In this document: positions 62,759-64,000 of the stretch, in pieces | Layout of the letters: each line of letters opens with the position of its first letter | How positions within the stretch are numbered: position 1 is the stretch's first letter | DNA from: an uncultured Halomonas sp. | GTDB lineage: Bacteria > Pseudomonadota > Gammaproteobacteria > Pseudomonadales > Halomonadaceae | Reading direction: 5' to 3' | Assembly: GCF_947501415.1 (NCBI RefSeq) | Contig: NZ_CANMVL010000013.1 | Span: 88,018-152,017, forward strand | Length of the DNA: 64,000 nt | Notes under the pieces: generated by a model | What the model was told of the DNA's origin: nothing | The model's database searches: none | The model's input: the letters and a program-made list of their open reading frames with translations, nothing else | Program-made: the position numbers and the translations under genes

Positions 62759-63745
62759 ATGCTCGAGACATGGCTCAAGCAGAGCATCGACGAAGCCGAC
62801 TTTCCGACACACGGCGAGCTGTGCGGCGGGCAGTTCCGCCGCCTCGGCCACGGGCTGCTGGAGCTGCTGCCCGACTCCTCCGCCCCATCCGCTCATGCCT
62901 GTGTCATCTCGGCAGGCATTCATGGCAACGAGACGGCCCCCATGGAGCTGCTGGACGACCTGCTGAAACGCCTGGCGGCCGGCAAGCTGAGGCTCGGTGC
63001 GCCGCTGCTGGTCATTCTCGGCAGCCCACAGGCGACCCGCGAGCAGACCCGCTACATCAACACCAACCTCAACCGACTGTTTCGCCGCGACCTCGACGAG
63101 CAGGGCATGGAGCCGGAGCGTGCGCGCGAACTGATGGCGGCGGTCGATGCCTTCTACACCCGCCATGCGGACCGGCCGCGCCTGCACTACGACCTGCATA
63201 CCGCCATCCGGGGAAGCCGCTACCCTCGCTTCGTGGTCAACCCCTGGAGCGAAACCACCGCCGTGGCGCCCGATCAGTGGCTGTGGCTGGCCGGGGCGGA
63301 TATCCAGGCGGTGCTTCATCAACACTGCCACAGCTGGACCTTCTCCCACTACAGCAAGCATTACCACTACGCCCAGGCCTTTACCCTGGAACTTGGCCAT
63401 GCCCTGCCCTTCGGCCACAATGACCTGACCCCGCTGGCGCCCATGGCGCGCCTGTTGCAGGCCCTGCTGGAGGGTCACGAGCCGAGCGCGGCGCCACCCG
63501 AGCGGATGGTGTTCTTCCGGGTCGAGCAGGAGCTGATCCGCCACAGTGAAGCGTTCCGCCTGGCCTTTGCCGATGACACCCCGAACTTCACCGAGTTTGC
63601 CCCGGGCACCCTGCTCGCCGAGGATGCCAGCCAGGGCGAGACCCGCGTCGGCACGAGCCCGCTGTCGGTCATCTTCCCCAACGCCGCGGTGGAAGTCGGC
63701 GCCCGTGCCGCCCTGCTGGCCACACCGACGCCCCCGCCCGAGTGA
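62759..63745 (+). CDS. astE: Succinylglutamate desuccinylase/aspartoacylase family protein AstE
   Basis: 328 residues. The zinc and catalytic pattern is SAGIHGNETAPMELL (His55, Glu58) with YDLHTAIRGS (His147) and a later THWTFS-like aromatic segment, read here as HSWTFSHYSKHYHYAQAFTLELG (Glu as general base). It releases succinate and glutamate in the last step of arginine succinyltransferase (AST) catabolism. Other ast genes are not in view. An amino-acid ABC ATPase gene starts downstream, which suits arginine use. Confidence 0.88.
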   Translation: MLETWLKQSIDEADFPTHGELCGGQFRRLGHGLLELLPDSSAPSAHACVISAGIHGNETAPMELLDDLLKRLAAGKLRLGAPLLVILGSPQATREQTRYINTNLNRLFRRDLDEQGMEPERARELMAAVDAFYTRHADRPRLHYDLHTAIRGSRYPRFVVNPWSETTAVAPDQWLWLAGADIQAVLHQHCHSWTFSHYSKHYHYAQAFTLELGHALPFGHNDLTPLAPMARLLQALLEGHEPSAAPPERMVFFRVEQELIRHSEAFRLAFADDTPNFTEFAPGTLLAEDASQGETRVGTSPLSVIFPNAAVEVGARAALLATPTPPPE

Positions 63746-63785
63746 TGCCTGGGCCCATGTCGGACCATCGGGTGGCCGGAAAGTC

Positions 63786-63814
63786 TTATAACAACGATAA
63801 ACAGAGGGTAGAAT
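63786..63814 (+). promoter_or_regulatory. Possible sigma-70 promoter before the ABC ATPase gene
   Basis: TTATAA (63786-63791) and TAGAAT (63809-63814) are 17 bp apart. They lie 97 bp before the ABC gene start. The -35 is weak, so this is tentative. Confidence 0.35.
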
Positions 63815-63910
63815 CTTGCCCCTTTGCCAACTCATCACCGCCCCGTGCCAAGGTCGGCAGAGTACATCCTGCCGATACGCCGTGCGACACGCCTGAACGG
63901 AGCCCGACCC

Positions 63911-64000
63911 ATGGCCGAAACCCCGATCCCGTTGGAAGTGCGCAATATCACCAAGCGCTTCGGCGATACTGACGTCCTCAAGGGCCTGTCGCTCGAGGCC
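63911..64000 (+). CDS. Polar amino acid ABC transporter ATP-binding protein (3' end outside window)
   Basis: Only the first 30 residues are in the window. LEVRNITKRFGDTDVLKGLSLEA is the typical start of HisP/GlnQ/ArtP-type ATPases, just before Walker A. It lies 165 bp after the astE stop. Polar amino acid or arginine/ornithine import is likely but cannot be confirmed from the fragment. Confidence 0.65.
   Translation, partial: MAETPIPLEVRNITKRFGDTDVLKGLSLEA

Overview
The window is a GC-rich, gene-dense bacterial chromosome segment of ordinary housekeeping and catabolic content. The gene families point to a halophilic or marine gammaproteobacterium, most likely Halomonas or a close relative. 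The evidence is a BCCT osmolyte carrier, two TRAP systems (one with a TeaD-like universal stress protein), a P. aeruginosa-like gcl-hyi-glxR-ttuD-pyk cluster, and a urate/allantoin gene set. The genus is an inference; no rRNA or tRNA gene is present to settle it. About 60 protein genes are supported, including one cut off at each edge of the window. No prophage or CRISPR array is present, and the only clear mobile element is one TnpB-only IS605-type element.

Layout. 1-6.9 kb: end of a BaeS-like kinase, a BaeR-like regulator and a Spy/CpxP-like periplasmic protein with a 12-unit Asn-Gly hexanucleotide repeat, then a DUF1499 membrane protein, an unknown exported protein, a SulP transporter, a redoxin and CreA. 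6.9-13.7 kb: an ExaC-type aldehyde dehydrogenase, a hybrid histidine kinase paired with a small sulfite-oxidase-fold exported protein, the TnpB element, and a DUF2189 membrane protein behind a perfect FNR/Anr box. 14-22 kb: a TAXI-type TRAP operon with a UspA protein, a DUF2798 protein, a macro-domain protein, and a DctPQM TRAP operon. 22-25.4 kb: modABC plus a DUF192 gene.

25.6-50.9 kb is a concentrated glyoxylate/purine/glycolate region. Urate is oxidised by PuuD, UraH and UraD to allantoin. PuuE, AllE and AllA then lead to glyoxylate. A separate permease-GntR-glcDEFG unit converts glycolate to glyoxylate. Gcl, Hyi, GlxR, glycerate kinase and pyruvate kinase take glyoxylate on to pyruvate. 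A purine permease and a Tsx-like outer membrane channel supply substrate. Allantoate amidohydrolase (allC) and xanthine dehydrogenase are not in the window. Three kinds of operator-like palindrome fit this layout: TGTATAC-core sites at the purine-gene promoters and in front of two paralogous GntR/FCD genes; TGGTnnnACCA sites in front of the permease and glcD; and an IclR-type TGGAA-N5-TTCCA site in front of gcl.

51-64 kb: a BCCT transporter, a DMT transporter, a GNAT/nitrilase fusion, MtfA peptidase, threonine aldolase, a GNAT acetyltransferase, a TVP38-type membrane protein, a glycosyltransferase, a tartrate/D-malate dehydrogenase, a methyltransferase, a Blc lipocalin, an AstE-family protein, and the start of an ABC ATPase gene that runs off the window.
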